DNA of 64,000 bases from Eriocheir sinensis (Eukaryota; Arthropoda; Malacostraca; Decapoda; Varunidae). Made by a program: the position numbers and the translations under genes. The stretch spans positions 23,107,717 through 23,171,716 of the forward strand of contig NC_066515.1 of NCBI RefSeq assembly GCF_024679095.1, in the 5' to 3' direction. The notes beneath the pieces are model-generated. The model searched no databases. It was not told where the DNA came from and saw nothing but the letters and a program-made list of their open reading frames with translations. Position 1 is the stretch's first letter, and every line of letters starts with the position of its first letter. Shown in pieces: positions 45,966 through 59,040 of this stretch.

Positions 45966-46300
45966 GCAGCCTCCACGCGCCGCAGTCCTCACGCCTCCGT
46001 TTCGCAGTGGAGGCGGCGGCGGGCGGTGGACGCTTCCGCACTGCTATCTGTGTGTGTTAGTGGCCTCGGGCGCTTCCATCTTGCTGAGTTGCTGGGTCGG
46101 GGCTGCGCGGGAGGCCTGTTGGAATTTATGTCATCTGTGCCCGGCGGATGAGGGCAGGATCCTCCGGCGAGGCGGCGGCAGGAACTGTGTGGCGCAAAGG
46201 ACAACTGGCTCACACCGGCTCAGCGTGACGGAGCGGGGGGCGGAAGGGGGCGAAGGGGGGGCGGAGGGGGCGGGGCGGCCAAGCAGAAGGAAGGAGCGAG
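45966..46300. other. CpG-rich segment
   Basis: GC-rich with many CpGs, between the 77-bp array and a polypurine block. It might be a promoter or first exon, but no coding exon can be supported. Confidence 0.35.
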
Positions 46301-47740
46301 GAGACGAGGAAAGGAGGCGGGTCAGACAGGCACTGGGATGCAGACGTAGGAAGGAGTGGGCGAGGAGCGGAAGGGAGGAGGAGGAGAAGGAGAGAGTTGA
46401 AGGAGAGAGAAGTGGGAGAGGAAGGAGAAGGGAGAAGTGGAAGGAGGGGAAGCTGGCGAAGAGAAGAGGAGTGAGGGAGGAGGGATGAAGGAGGAAAGGG
46501 AGAGAAATGAGAGGAGAGGAGGCGAAGGAATGGAGGGAGGAAACCAATACAAGGAAGGGAAAGGGAGGAAAATAAGGGAAAAGAAAGAGGAAAGAGGACA
46601 AAGCAGATGAAGGAAAGGGAATAGGAAAGGAAAAGAAGGAAGAAGAAGAGAGGAAAGAGTAGAAGGAAAGAAGGAAAGGCAGAGGAGATGAAGATAGTGA
46701 AGAGGGATAGAGAGAAAAGATGAAAGAAAGACAGGAACAGGGAGAGGAGAGAAGAATGCAAGTCAAACAGGCAGGCGGATACAGACGCAAAAAGAAAGGG
46801 GAGAGGAAGAGAGACAGGCGATGACAGGGAAAGACAGGAGGAAGGGGAAGAGAGAGAAGGGGAGGAGGCAGAGAGGGAAACGAAAAGATGTGAACCGGAA
46901 GAGGAAGAAAAGGTGAAATAGAAAGGAAAAGGAGATAGAAAGAAAAGGAAATAGAAAAGAAAGAAAAGGAAGAAAAGGTGAAATAGAAAGGAAAAGGAGA
47001 TAGAAAGAAAAGGAAATAGAAAGGAAAGAAAATGGAAGAAAAGGTGAAATAGAAATGAAAAAGTGAAATAGAAAGGAAAGGAAAGAGAAAGAAAAGGAAG
47101 AAAAGGTGAAATAGAAAGGAAAAGTAGATAGAAAGGAAAGGAAATAGAAAGAAAGGAAGAGGAAGAAAAGGTGAACGGTGAAACAGGAAATAGAGAGAAG
47201 AGATAAAGAGAAGTAGACGAGGAACAGAAATTCGACATCTCAAAAAAGAGGAAAAGAAGGGAACAAGAAGAGAAAGAAGATGGAAATGGAAGGAATAGGA
47301 AAACAATAGATCAGAAAAGGGAAAAAGGAGGATGAAAAAATAAAGGAAAAGAAAAGTGGAATTAAACAGGACTGAATATAGAATGAAGGACAACAATAAA
47401 AGAAAGATAAGGAAAAGAAAAAGAAAAGGACGGAAAGGGAAAGAAAAGAGAGGCAGTTTAAAGGGAGAGGAAGAAAGGAAAATGCAAAACTCAACTGGAG
47501 AAATAGCAAAATGAAAGCCAATAGGAAAATAGCAAAAGGAGGAGGAAGAGGAGGACGGATGATGGATGGGAGAAAGGCAAATAAGAAAAAAAAAAACTCA
47601 GCAAAGAATAACCGGAGAAACAGAATGGAAGGGAGAACAGAGGAAGGAATAAGACCGAGAGAAAGACACACAAGGATAAAGAGGAGGAGGAAATAAAGAT
47701 GATAAACAAAAAAAAGAGAAAATCGTCGGAAATAAATCAA
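46301..47740 (+). repeat. Polypurine block, ~1.4 kb
   Basis: The plus strand is almost entirely A/G. Around 46900-47180 a unit of GGAAGAAAAGGTGAAATAGAAA recurs (here shortened to AAAAGGTGAAATAGAAAG; about 46908, 46972, 47038 and 47101), a ~63-66 bp period. The 421-codon minus frame (46131-47396) is Phe/Leu/Ser/Pro low-complexity and is not called. Confidence 0.85.
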
Positions 47741-47786
47741 ATCCCACTTAAAAAAATATGAATGATGATAATGATAATATTGATTT

Positions 47787-48360
<574 letters not shown>

Positions 48361-49015
48361 GGTGAAAACAGACGAAGGAAAGGAAGGGAAAGGAGAGGAG
48401 AGACGGAACATCAAAAGGACAGGAAAGGGAAAGGAGTGAGAGATAGAAGAAGTAAGAGGCAAGAGGAAAGAGGAAAAGCAGACGAATAAAAGAAAGAAGG
48501 GAAAGAGAAGAAGGCTTAATTGATGACGTGTGAAAGCAGACAAGAGGAAAAAAACAGAAAGAGGAGGAAAATAAGAGAGGGAAAGAAGGAATAGAGAAAA
48601 TAGAAGAGGGAAAAAAAGGAAAAGAGGAAATAAGGAAAAAGGAAAGAAGGAAGAGGGGAAATAAAAGAGAGAAGGAAAGAGGGAAGAGGAGAAATAAGAG
48701 AGAAGGAAAAAAGGAAGAGAGGAAATAAGGGATAAGGAAAGAAGGAAGAGAGGGAAATTAGAAAAGGAAAGAACGAACAGAGGAAATAAAAGAAAGAAGG
48801 AAAGAGGGAAGAGGGGAAATAAGAGAGGGAAAGAGGAGAGAGAGGAAATTAGAGAGAGGGAGAGGGAAAGAGGGAAGAGGGGAAATAAGAGAGAGGGAGA
48901 AGGAAGAGAGGAGATAAAAGAGATAAGGAAAAAAGGAAGAGGAGAAATAAAAGAGAAGGAAAAAAGGAAGGAAATAAGAGAGAGTGAGAGAGAAAGAAGG
49001 AAGTGGAGGAAATAA
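48361..49015 (+). repeat. Polypurine block of GGAAATAAGAGAGA words
   Basis: Plus-strand purines with GAAATAAGAGAGAAGG-like words recurring every 25-40 bases. The block ends sharply at about 49018. Confidence 0.85.
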
Positions 49016-49019
49016 GAAA

Positions 49020-49740
49020 TACCTATACCTATCTCAAAGTCTTCATTATCATTTATTACAAACTTACGAAAGGCGAGCGACTTAAAACTGAACTATTACA
49101 CTGAATCATCGACAACCATATTTTCTTCACAATTAATTTCCAAAAGCGAACCATCTTGAATCCACACTTCTTGTCCATTCCTATCTCTTCCTCGTCCTCA
49201 TTCTTAACTAACTCCACTAACTTATCTTGAATCTATTACTACATATCCCATAACCCCGACAACAGTTACCTTTTATCTCCACATCAATTCACGGTAACCT
49301 CACTAACCAAGCCCATCTCGAATCCACTCTTAGTCCATTCCTCTCCTCGTCCTCCTTCTCATCCTTGAATCCACTCCTACGTCTCCCCATCTATATCCAC
49401 CTCGAATACATTACAACTTCCAACTCAAACCCATCACCTCGTTTTCAGTCCTCAACCACGCAACCCACCTATTCACCCATCAAACTCATCACACCACTCC
49501 TCACCCCCTCTCTACAACCACTTACCCACCACAATCCACCCACTTCCCATTTCAAACCCACTATCACAACCCCACTCATAACCTCTCCACTCCATAACCC
49601 CATCCACAACCTTGCTAACTCATTCTAAACCCAAACAACCTCATTATAACCTACCACTGCCCACAAGCTATACTCTGTCCAAACTTCCTTGACATATAAC
49701 TCTTTTCCACTTCCTTAATGAGTGTATATAATCAGATAAT
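49020..49740. other. G-poor, C/A/T-rich segment
   Basis: The plus strand is strikingly poor in G, most extremely at 49430-49670, where only isolated Gs occur among CCAC, ACCC and TCAA words. Words such as AATCCACT and TCCTCGTCCTC recur (49158, 49197, 49322 and 49348), suggesting a worn tandem repeat. The 87-codon Thr/Pro/Ser frame at 49365 follows from this composition. Confidence 0.6.
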
Positions 49741-50115
49741 CTACAAGGAAGCCACGCCCCCTTCTCCAACTTCGGCTGCGTGTGATTGGTGGGTAACGGG
49801 AAAGGTTGGATCCTATTGGTGGTTGCTGGGCTGAAGTGGGCGGGGCTAAATCGCCAAGTTAATGTGAACGGTATATGGCAGGAGTCCAGCGCTTATTTTG
49901 CTGAACGTTACCTCACCGCACTCCTCTCCTGCCCTTTCCACCTCAAAACCCCTTCAAAGGAGCATTCAAACCCCTTTTTCCAGTGCCCTTTCTTTAACCC
50001 CCAAGTCACAGTAACCTTACCATACTCCTCTCCTGCCCTTTCCACCCAAAAACACTTCAAAGGAGCATTCGAACCTGTTTTTTTCAGTGTCTTTTCTCTA
50101 ACCCCCGTCACAATG
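49741..50115 (+). repeat. Unique sequence with a 104-bp duplication
   Basis: CTCCTCTCCTGCCCTTTCCA begins at 49921 and again at 50025, followed in both copies by CTTCAAAGGAGCATTC. The segment before it (49741-49900) is ordinary. No gene recognised. Confidence 0.7.
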
Positions 50116-50814
50116 GTTTCCAGATTCTCCTTTTTGCTTCTCTCTCTCTAATTCCTCTTATCTTTTGTTATGTCTGTTTGTTCTTTTATTCTTTGTGTTT
50201 GTCTATTTTTAGTTTCATCTCTGCTTTTATTTCTTCCTTTTGGTTGTGGTTATTTTTTTGTTTTCTTGATATTTGAGTTTTCTTCAAGAGTTTCCGTTTC
50301 TTTTCTTTTTTGTTTATTTTTACTCTTTCCAATCCTCCTCCTCCTCCTCCTCCTCTCATTTCGTGTAAGTTTATAATTCCTCTCCTCCTTCTCCTCCTTC
50401 TCTTCTTCCTTCTCCTCCTCTCATTTATTGTATCCTTATAATTCCTCTCCTCTCCTCCTCCCCCTCCTTCTTCTCTTCTATTTTTATCTTTTCTTGTTCC
50501 TCCTTCTTTCCCTTCTAATACCTTTTATGCTTTAACTCTATTTCACTTTTTTTTTATTTTCTATTTTATTATTGCAACGTTTATTTGTCTAACTTATTTT
50601 TTAGTCTTATTTTTTTTCAACGTATCTAATCATCTTTCCTTTTTTTCCCTTCCTTCTCTTCTTTGTATTCTGTTTTCTCTTTTTTTTTGTTTTATTAGTA
50701 TTTTCTTACCTTCTAGTTCTCTTGTGCATTCGAGTATTCATTTCTGTATGTTTCAAATCCACTTTTTCATCTATGTTATTTTTTTTTCCTCTATTTCTTC
50801 CTACTCTTCCTCCT

Positions 50815-51165
50815 GCGGTATATGTCCTTCCTTCCTTCTTTTCCTTTCCTTTCTTCCTACTCTTCTTCCTCCGATATATCTCCATTCTTCCTTCTCTTCT
50901 TTAATTTTTTCCTACTCTTCTTTCATCGATACATCTCCTTTCTTCCTTCTTTTCCTTTCCTTTCCTTCCTACTCTTTCTCCTTCGATACATCTCCTTTCT
51001 TCCTTCTTTTCCTTTCCTTTCCTTCCTACTCTTCCTCCTTCGATACATCTCCTTTCTTCCTTCTCTTTCTTTCTTTTCTTCCTACTTTCATTCCTTCGAT
51101 ACATCTCCTTCCTTCCTTCTTTTCCTTTCCTTTCCTTCCTACTCTTGTCCCATCGATATATATCC
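50815..51165 (+). repeat. 57-bp minisatellite, ~6 units
   Basis: The CGATACATCTCCTTTCTTCC word recurs at about 50873, 50928, 50985, 51042, 51098 and 51155, with a 55-57 bp spacing. As 57 is a multiple of three, all three plus frames stay open over several units and give a 19-residue hydrophobic repeat. Confidence 0.93.
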
Positions 51166-52149
51166 CTTTCCCATCCCTAAAAGCTATATCCCAAGTCTTC
51201 CATCTTTCCTCTTGACAGCCAGCCCTCTACATACATATAATCATCACCACCATCACCACCATCATCACCACCACGACGCCTTCCACAAGTATGATTATTT
51301 TCCGCGGTTGTTTTTTTGTGGTTTTCTTTTTTCCGTCTTCTCTCTCTCCCTCTCTCAGCGTTTAGATCTTTCCCTTTGCCAGCCGCCTCAGACACACTCA
51401 CGCCCGCTGACTCAGACTTAACCCTCTCCTTCCTTCCTTTCTTCTTTTCGTTCCTTCTTCTGTCATGTCTTATCGCTCGCCTCTCTTCTTTTCATCGTTT
51501 TCTGACTTATTTCTTTTCTTTTCCCTCTTTTTCATTGCTTCACTTTTTTATTTTTTCATGCACTTCATATTTCTGTTCTTCGTAATTCTTTTCCTGCTTT
51601 ATTTTCCTTCCCTTTTCCTCTTTTTCTTACTGTTTCACTTTAATTTACTTTTTTCTTATATCTAATTTTCCTCTTCTTCATGTTTCCACTCTTCCTAATT
51701 TTCTATCAACTCTTTCTTCTTACTTTCATTCTCTTATTTCTTTTATTTTTCTTCACTGCTTTCGCCTCTATATACTTTTCCATACAGTTCGGTTTCATGT
51801 TCTTAATCCTAACTGTCTTTATAATTTACTTGCAACTTTTTTTTCTTCTTTTCTTAATCTTTTTCTACTTTTCCTCACGGCTTTCACTACTTTAATCTAT
51901 ATCTAATTTCCGCACACGTTCTTTTCTTGTTCTTCACGTTCCGGCTTTCTGATTTTCTTGCGCTCTTTTCATCTTTTCTTTTCCCTCGTCCTTTCCCCTT
52001 TTATGCTTGTTCTTCTTTCTCTCTTTTCCCGTTTTCCTTCAAATTCCACGTCGTCGTCTTCCTGTAATTCTGGTCACGGTTCTGGTTCCCTCTGTTGTGT
52101 TAGTCTGACCCTCCCCACGCCTGTCCTTGCCCTCACTTTTCGCCTCTTC

Positions 52150-52765
52150 CCCTGCCTTAACCCTTGTCTTCACCTCCTGTCTTCTACTTGCCTTTCCTTC
52201 ACTGTCTTCTTTCACGCTTGTCTCTTTTCTCAATCCCTGTGTTTAGGTTTCCCGCCGCCAAATAGTTCTTCCTTTTTTCTTCTTTTTTGTATTTGTCTTT
52301 GTCTTCAGCTCCTGTCTTCTACTTACCTTCGTCCATACCAAGAGCCTTTCCTTCCTTGTCTTCTTTCGCGCTTGTCTCTTTTCTCAATCCCTGTGTTTAG
52401 GTTTCCCGCCTCCAAATAGTTCTTCCTTTTTTCTTCTTTTTTGTATTTGTCTTTGTCTTCAGCTCCTGTCTTCTACTTGCTATCTTCCATACCAGAGCCT
52501 TTCCTTCTTTGTCTTCTTTCACGCTTGTCTCCTTTCTCAATCCCTGTGTTTAGGTTTCCCGCCTCCAAATAGTTCTTCCTTTTTTTTCTTTTTTGTATTT
52601 GTCTTTGTCTTCAGCTCCTGTCTTCTACTTGCTATCTTCCATACCAAGAGCCTTTCCTTCCTTGTCTTCTTTCGCGCTTGTCTCTTTTCTCAATCCCTGT
52701 GTTTAGGTTTCCCGCCTCCAAATGGTTCTTCCTTTTTTCTTCTTTTTGTCTTTGTCCTCATTCTT
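52150..52765 (+). repeat. 153-bp minisatellite, four units
   Basis: CCCTGTGTTTAGGTTTCCCG occurs at 52235, 52389, 52542 and 52695 (153-154 apart). The units also contain CAGCTCCTGTCTTCTACTTG. The copies are very similar, so the amplification is recent. Confidence 0.95.
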
Positions 52766-53599
52766 GATCTTTGTTTTCTCTTTCACCAACAGTCTTCTTT
52801 GTTTTGTTTTCTTCTTTCACTCTAGTCTTTGTTCTCCGTTTCTTGTCTTCGGTTTAACTTTACCAAACAAAATTTTTTCTTCTTCCTTTCTTTCTTTCTT
52901 TACTCGTGTTTGTATCATCAATGTCTGCTTACTTTATCGACAATCCTTTTTTTTCCTTTTCCTTCCTTCACCATTGTTTCGTAACCCAGTCCCTGCCATT
53001 AGCTCTCCTCTCCTTTACCGTTACTCATCATTCATTTCCTTTATTCTTTATCTTTCTTTCCTCGCTCATGTCTGCATTCTCATATTTTTGTCCATTTCCT
53101 TTTCTTTTCCTTCCTCTCCATTATTTCCTTATCCAATCTCTCCCTCTAGCTTTCCTCTCCCTGCTTTTAGTCATTATTCATCCCCCTGCCTTCAGCCCTT
53201 CTCCCTGCCCCGCCTAAGCCCTGTCTAAGCCATTCTCCCTGCCGGTCCGTAAGCCTCTACCCTCATCACCATCGGCCCGAAGTCTGAAGCAGCCCACGTC
53301 TCAGCCTCTCACTCCAATCCCGGCTTAATGTTCCAATAGATTCCGTGCTGCAGCGGTTTTCAGCCAGGCGCCACCCTTTCCGACTTCTCTTTCTCTCTCT
53401 TCCTCTCGCGCTGCCTCTCACGTATCTGTTTGTCTGTCTTGCATTCATTCGTCACGTCTGTATTTACTTCTTTTCCTTCTCCTTCTTTCCCTTCTGTTTC
53501 CACGGCCTTCTTCTTCAACCTTTCCCCTCCTTCTTCCCTTTCTTCAACGTCTCTCTCTTCTTCGCATATGTTTGTCTCGTTTTTATTCATTTGTCACGC

Positions 53600-54135
53600 C
53601 TGTATTCTCTTCTTTCCCTTCTCCTTCCCCTCTTTTTCCCTTCCTCTTCCACCTTTTCCTCCCTTCTTCCCTTTCTCCAACGTCTCCATCTTCCACATAT
53701 CTTTTTGTCTCTCATTTATCCACTCCTTGCTTCGTTCTTCACGCCTCTTGCATCCACTCTGTCCCTCCTTCCTCTCTTTCTCCACAGTCTCCCTCTTCCA
53801 CCTCCACCGTTCTTCCGCTTTTTCCCTATTCTTCTTCTTCCGCGCAGTTGTTTGTCTCATTTTTCATTCATCAAGTCGCATTTTCACGCATTTTGCATTC
53901 ACTCCTTTCCCTGCTTCCTCTCTTTCTCCACAGTCTCCCTCTTCCACCTCCACCGTTCTTCCACTTTTTCCTATTCTTCTTCTTCCATGCATTTGTTTGT
54001 CTTTCTTTCTTCATTCATCAAGTCGCATTTTCACGCCTTTTGCATCCACTCCTTCCCCTCCTTCCACTCCTTCTCCACAGTCTCCCCTTCCACATCTCGG
54101 TTTGTTTTCCACTCCTCCATTCCTCACGTCACTGT
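53600..54135 (+). repeat. ~147-bp minisatellite, three to four units
   Basis: CTCCACAGTCTCCC recurs at 53783, 53929 and 54076 (146-147 apart). Surrounding ATTCATCAAGTCGCATTTTC and GCATCCACTCC words are shared. An older copy lies near 53640. Confidence 0.88.
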
Positions 54136-54439
54136 TAATGCCTCCTGCCTCTTCCACCTCCTCCTCCACTTTCCATCCCTCCACCAAGAACATCTACATC
54201 CAGTCCTCCACTTTCCTCCCCTTCCCTTGACTCTAATTCATTGCGGGCAACAGTTTCCGTCAACACCGTCCGTTCCAAAACTCTTCTTTCATTTATTTCT
54301 TTGACCTATTTTCTGTTATTCATTGCCTTTACAAATCCTATCTTGAATCCCGTCATTTGTTCCCTTTTTCTACCCTCAAATTATTTCTTGCATGCTAAAG
54401 TTTTTATCTCGTTGACATATATTCCAAAATTCCTCGTTC

Positions 54440-55330
54440 ATCTCCTTGTCTGTCACTCTTTCACTCTCTCTCCGTGACATAGAGGCTTGCTATTTGACCT
54501 CTCCTATCTCCTATCTATCTGTCCTCCATTATTTTCTATCTCTCACATTTGCAGGTCATCTCTCTCTCTCTCTTCCACCTTCCTTTCCTCTCTCCCTTCA
54601 AGACAAAAATGGTTTATCTTCATCCCCGTGACAACAAGGCTTTCTATTTGACCATTCTTTGCCTCTCCTATCTCCTTCCTTCTCTCTGTCCTTATCATTT
54701 TCTATCTCTCACAGTTGCAGATCATCTCCCTCACTCTCTCTTCCACCTTCCTTTCCTCTCCCCCTTCAAGATAAAAATGGTTTCTCTTCATCTCCGTGAC
54801 ATCAAGGCTTTCTATTTGACCATTCTTTGCCTCTCCTATCTCCTTCCTTCTCTCTGTCCTTATCATTTTCTATCTCTCACAGTTGCAGGTCATCTCTCTC
54901 TCTCTCTCTCTCTCTCTTCCACCTTTCTTTCCTCTCTCCCTTCAAGACAAAAATGGTTTCTCTTCATCCCCGCGACATAATGACTTTCTATTTGACCTCC
55001 ATTTATTGCCTCTCCTATCTGTCTGTCCTCCAATATTTTCTATCTCACAGTTACAGTTTATCTCCCTCTCTCTCTTTTTTACCTTCCTCTCCTCTCCCCC
55101 TTCAAGACAAAAATGGTTTTCCTTCATCATCTCTTCGTTGTTACTATCTCTCCTTAAATCAATCTATCCTCAATATATATTTTTTTTTCTCTCTCTCTCA
55201 CATTTGCGGCTTTTCATTTCTCTGTCTGCCTTCCACCTTTCCTTCTCCCTTCCTTTCCTGCTCAATTCCTTCGTGACAAAAACAGTTTCTCTTAATCCTC
55301 CATCCTTTATCTCTCTCCTCTCCTATCTAT
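54440..55330 (+). repeat. ~160-175 bp minisatellite, about five units
   Basis: CCTTCAAGACAAAAATGGTT recurs at about 54596, 54764, 54940 and 55100, with a diverged copy near 55275. The units also contain CTTTCTATTTGACC and TATCTCTCACAGTTGCAG. Confidence 0.9.
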
Positions 55331-55575
55331 CTTTCCTCCATAATTTTCTTTCACATAGTTGCAGTTCTTCTCCCTCTCTCTCCCTTCCACTTTCTTCCTC
55401 CACCCTCTCCTCCACCCCCTCCTCCTCCACCCCATCATGACCTGCATCCATCTGTCTCCTCCCTTAGATGTCTCCTCATTCGAATGGTATCTAAGAGTCT
55501 TCTCATGTTTCTCTCTCTCTCTCTCTCTCTCGTCCTCCTTCCTTGTTTTACTCCTCCTTACATAACTCCTCCCCC

Positions 55576-55577
<2 letters not shown>

Positions 55578-55628
<51 letters not shown>

Positions 55629-55669
55629 AAGAGGAGTATATCAAAGACGTCAACCTTTAGTAAGTTCGC

Positions 55670-55730
<61 letters not shown>
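55578..55730 (+). repeat. (GA)n and (AAT)n arrays
   Basis: (GA)n at 55578-55626 and (AAT)n at about 55671-55730. Confidence 0.97.
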
Positions 55731-56105
55731 GCTACACACGATACAGACAAGTGGAATCATTGGCAAACGTTTCTTCTGCACCCAAAACGTTTCCGGCTCT
55801 AAGGACACACTCCCCCTGACCTACACTAAGCCTCTCCGCCAAGTCCCTCCAGTTCGTACCCTCCACAGCAGCGCCATCTGTATCGGGTTTTCCTAACACA
55901 CTCACACGCTCCGGAGTTTACTGCAAGAACCGACGCCTCGACATGCACACTAGGGAATATTGTTTTACGCAGTGCAAGAGATTTTGAATTTTGGGGATTA
56001 GAGTTTTTAGATTATTGTTAATGGGAGAAATTATTACTCAAGCTTTTTTGTTTTGAAGTGAATGAGAAATGAATTTGTGAGTATTATAATAACGACAGGA
56101 AATTC
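55731..56105. other. Unique sequence, nothing recognised
   Basis: A rare stretch of ordinary base composition in the second half of the window. No coding, RNA or transposon feature is supported. Confidence 0.45.
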
Positions 56106-56208
56106 AATAACTACTACTATTACTACTACTACTACTACTACTACTATTACTACTACTACATTAATATTAGAGAAAAAATGTATTAAAAAAACAGTAACAG
56201 TAATGGTG

Positions 56209-56296
<88 letters not shown>
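56106..56296 (+). repeat. (ACT)n and (AAT)n arrays
   Basis: (TAC)n with ATT interruptions (about 56110-56160), then (AAT)n (about 56210-56296). Confidence 0.97.
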
Positions 56297-56298
<2 letters not shown>

Positions 56299-56354
56299 CA
56301 AATTCCAGTGAGACGAATTCCTGGTACTTGACGCTTAAAGAAAGTCTATTAAAA

Positions 56355-56360
<6 letters not shown>

Positions 56361-56398
<38 letters not shown>

Positions 56399-56461
56399 CT
56401 CTGCACTGTAAATGAAAAGAAAATTATATGCAAACGAGGAAGATTTGTGTGCGTGTGTGTG

Positions 56462-56540
<79 letters not shown>

Positions 56541-56560
56541 TTGTGTGTGCGTGTGCTTCA
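56361..56560 (+). repeat. (TC)n and (GT)n arrays
   Basis: (TC)n at 56361-56394 and (GT)n with CGT interruptions at about 56450-56558. Confidence 0.97.
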
Positions 56561-56569
56561 AAAAGATAG

Positions 56570-57960
56570 AAAAAAAAGTCAGTTGAAAAGGAAACTGAAA
56601 AAAAAATAGAAGAAAAAAACACAGAACCTGAAAAACAATAAAAGAAAAAAACTTGAAAGAAAAAAAATGAGGAAAAAATGGAAATCGCTCTACAAATTTT
56701 TGCCTAAAGCGTCTGATGTTGGAGAAGAGGGGAGAGGGAGGGGGAGAAGAAGGGGGAGAGATGGAGAGGGAAGGGAAGGAGAGGGAAAGGGCGAGGGAAG
56801 GGGAGAGAGAGGGAGAGAGCGCAGTGAAAGGGTGGAAGAGAAAGGGGAAGAGGGAGAAAGATAATGGAAGAGTAGGAGGAGGAAAGTGGAAAGGGAGGGA
56901 GGAGGAAAATGAGACAGGAGGAAGAGGAAGGGGAGAAGTTTGGTGGGGAGATGGGAAGGATAGAGAAGGGTAGGGAAGGAGGGACTAGAAGAAGGAAGGA
57001 ATGATAGAGATGGAGGAGGAAGGTGATGGGATGGGTGAAGAAAGGATAAGAAATGAGGGTAAGGAAGGGAATGAAAAAAGAGAATGCGGAAATGAGGAAG
57101 AAGAAAGGAGGTGAAGGAGGAGGGTGATAAAGAGGTGATAGGGGAAGAGAATGAGAAGGAGGTGACGGAAAGGAAGAGAGGAATAGATGAAGGAAAAGAC
57201 GAGAGAAGAGGAGAAGGGACAGGAAGAGGGAAAGTGACTGAGGGAGAGAGAGATAGAGATGAAGAAGAGAAAGGTGAGGGAAAAGTGATGGAGAAGTGAG
57301 GCAGGAGGTAAGGAAGAGAGGAGAGGAAAAGAGAGGAGAGAAGAGGAGAGAAGAGAGCGTAATAGGGAAAGTGATTGCGAGGGAGAGAGTCAGAGATGAA
57401 GAAGAGAAAGATGAGGAGAATGAGGGAGAGGTGAGGGAGGAGGAGGTAAGGAGTAGAGGGGAGGGAAGGGAGAGAGGAGAGGAGAAGAGAGAGGAATAGG
57501 GAAATGACTGAGGGAAAGAGAGTTAGAGATGAAGAAGAGAAAGGGGAGAGGAGAAAAAGGGAGGATGTAAGGAGCAGAGGAGAGGAAAGAAGAGGAGAAG
57601 GGAGAGAAATAGAGAAAGTAATTGAGAGTGAGTTAGAGATGTAGAAGAGAAAGGAGAGAGGAGAACAACGGAGGAGGTAAGGAACAGAGGAGGGGAAAAG
57701 GGGGGGCGGGGGGGTAGGGGGGCGGCTAATGGAGGGAAGACAGAGGAGGGCGAGTGGGGGAATAAAGTCTGGAAAAATAGTTGAGAGAAAGTTTGAGGGG
57801 AAAAAATTAGGCAAGAAGAAAATAAATGGGGCTTTAGGGAAACAAATGAGGGCGGGAAGGGAAAGAAATGAAGATGGAGCGGGGGAAATAGGGCGTGACG
57901 GGGGGGAGGGGGGGAGGAGGACAAAAAAAGACTGAAGAGGAAACGGAGCGAATCAACGAG
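56570..57960 (+). repeat. Polypurine block, ~1.4 kb
   Basis: The plus strand is dominated by GGA, GAGA and GAA words. From 57190 to 57660 a longer unit with AGTTAGAGATGAAGAAGAGAAA recurs (here shortened to GAGATGAAGAAGAGAAAG; about 57256, 57393, 57525 and 57627), a ~100-137 bp spacing. The 374-codon minus frame (56690-57814) is Ser/Leu/Pro low-complexity. Confidence 0.85.
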
Positions 57961-58480
57961 AAAAAGAATGACAAAAAGTATCAGAAAACGAAAACGGAAA
58001 AGACAGGAAGAGTAAGTTAGCTAAAGAAGATGATCAATGAGAGAGAACCAGGAAGCGACACAGAAAGAATGTAAAAAAGAAACAGAAAAGAAAAGAAAAA
58101 TAGACAAGGAGAATAAGTTAGCTAAAGAAGATGATCAATGAGAGAGAAACAGGAAGCGACATAGAACTAGTAAACTAAAAGAAGGAATATAAAAAGAAAT
58201 AGAAAAGAAGAAAATATAGGCGAGTAGGAAAAGTTAGTTAAAGAAGATGATCAATGAGAGAACCAGAAAACGACACAGAACTAGTAAACTAAAAGAAGGA
58301 ATATGAAAAGAAATAAAAAAGAAGAATACAGTGAAGTAGGAAAAGTTAGCTAAAGAAGTTGATCAATGAGAGAGATCCAGGAAATGACATAGAACTAGTA
58401 AACTAAAAGAAAGAAATATAAAAAAGAAACAAAAAAGAGGAAAAAATAGGCAAGTTGAATAAGTTAGCTTTAGAAGTTGA
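57961..58480 (+). repeat. ~105-115 bp minisatellite, five units
   Basis: GTTAGCTAAAGAAGATGATC recurs at about 58016 and 58119, and in changed form at about 58227, 58345 and 58464. GACACAGAACTAGTAAACTA is shared by the later units. Confidence 0.88.
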
Positions 58481-58554
58481 TTGAAAAGAAGAAAACGATG
58501 GAGGAAGAGAGAAAGAAGACGAAGAAAAATAAAGAAAAAAGAGAAAGGAAATGA

Positions 58555-59040
58555 AGAAGAAAAAGTTGATTAATGAGAAGCAAGAGGGAGAAAAAGGAAG
58601 GAGAAATACAGAGAAATAATTCAAGAGAAAAAATATAAAAAGAACCAAGACGGAGCAAAATGAGGCAGAAACACAGAAAGAACGTAGAGGAATAAACAAA
58701 AAAAGATAAACAAAAACAGGAGGATAAAAAAACTGAATCTAAAACAGGAAACGACATAGAAATAATTAATCAAGAGAAAAAATATAAAAAGAAGCAAGAC
58801 GGAGCAAAATGAGGCAGAAATACAGAAAGAACGTAGAGGAATAAACAAAAAAAGATATGTTGGAAAGTTTAGTCAGCGCAACATCTGTGGTCATATGCCG
58901 GAGAGACAGAAGGGGAAGGAATTATAGGAGAAGGGAACAGACCCCAGGAGACGGGAAAAAAAGATAAACAAAAATAGAAGGATAAAAAACTGAATCTAAA
59001 ACAGGAAATGACATAAAACTAATTACTCAAGAGAAAAAAA
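58555..59040 (+). repeat. ~150-bp repeat, two to three units
   Basis: A segment from TCAAGAGAAAAAATATAAAA at about 58620 is repeated at about 58770 (unit ~150 bp) with very few differences, including ACGTAGAGGAATAAACAAAA. A shorter part (ACTGAATCTAAAACAGGAAA) returns at about 58989. Confidence 0.85.

Larger units (their letters stand above)
50116..55560 (+). repeat. Polypyrimidine domain, ~5.4 kb
   Basis: Almost the whole stretch is C/T-rich on the plus strand, apart from small normal islands (about 51180-51420 and 53215-53360). It is built from several unrelated minisatellites, listed separately, joined by TTTTCTTCC-type sequence. Long frames on both strands are Phe/Ser/Leu/Pro (plus) or Glu/Lys/Arg (minus) low-complexity. 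I found no family signature and do not call any gene. Confidence 0.8.

Noticed and set aside
46131..47396. 421-codon minus-strand reading frame
   Set aside because: Composition is almost only Phe, Leu, Ser and Pro, because the strand is a polypyrimidine tract. There is no domain, promoter or splice support. The same applies to long frames at 34894-35631, 42963-43649, 53345-54304 and 56690-57814.
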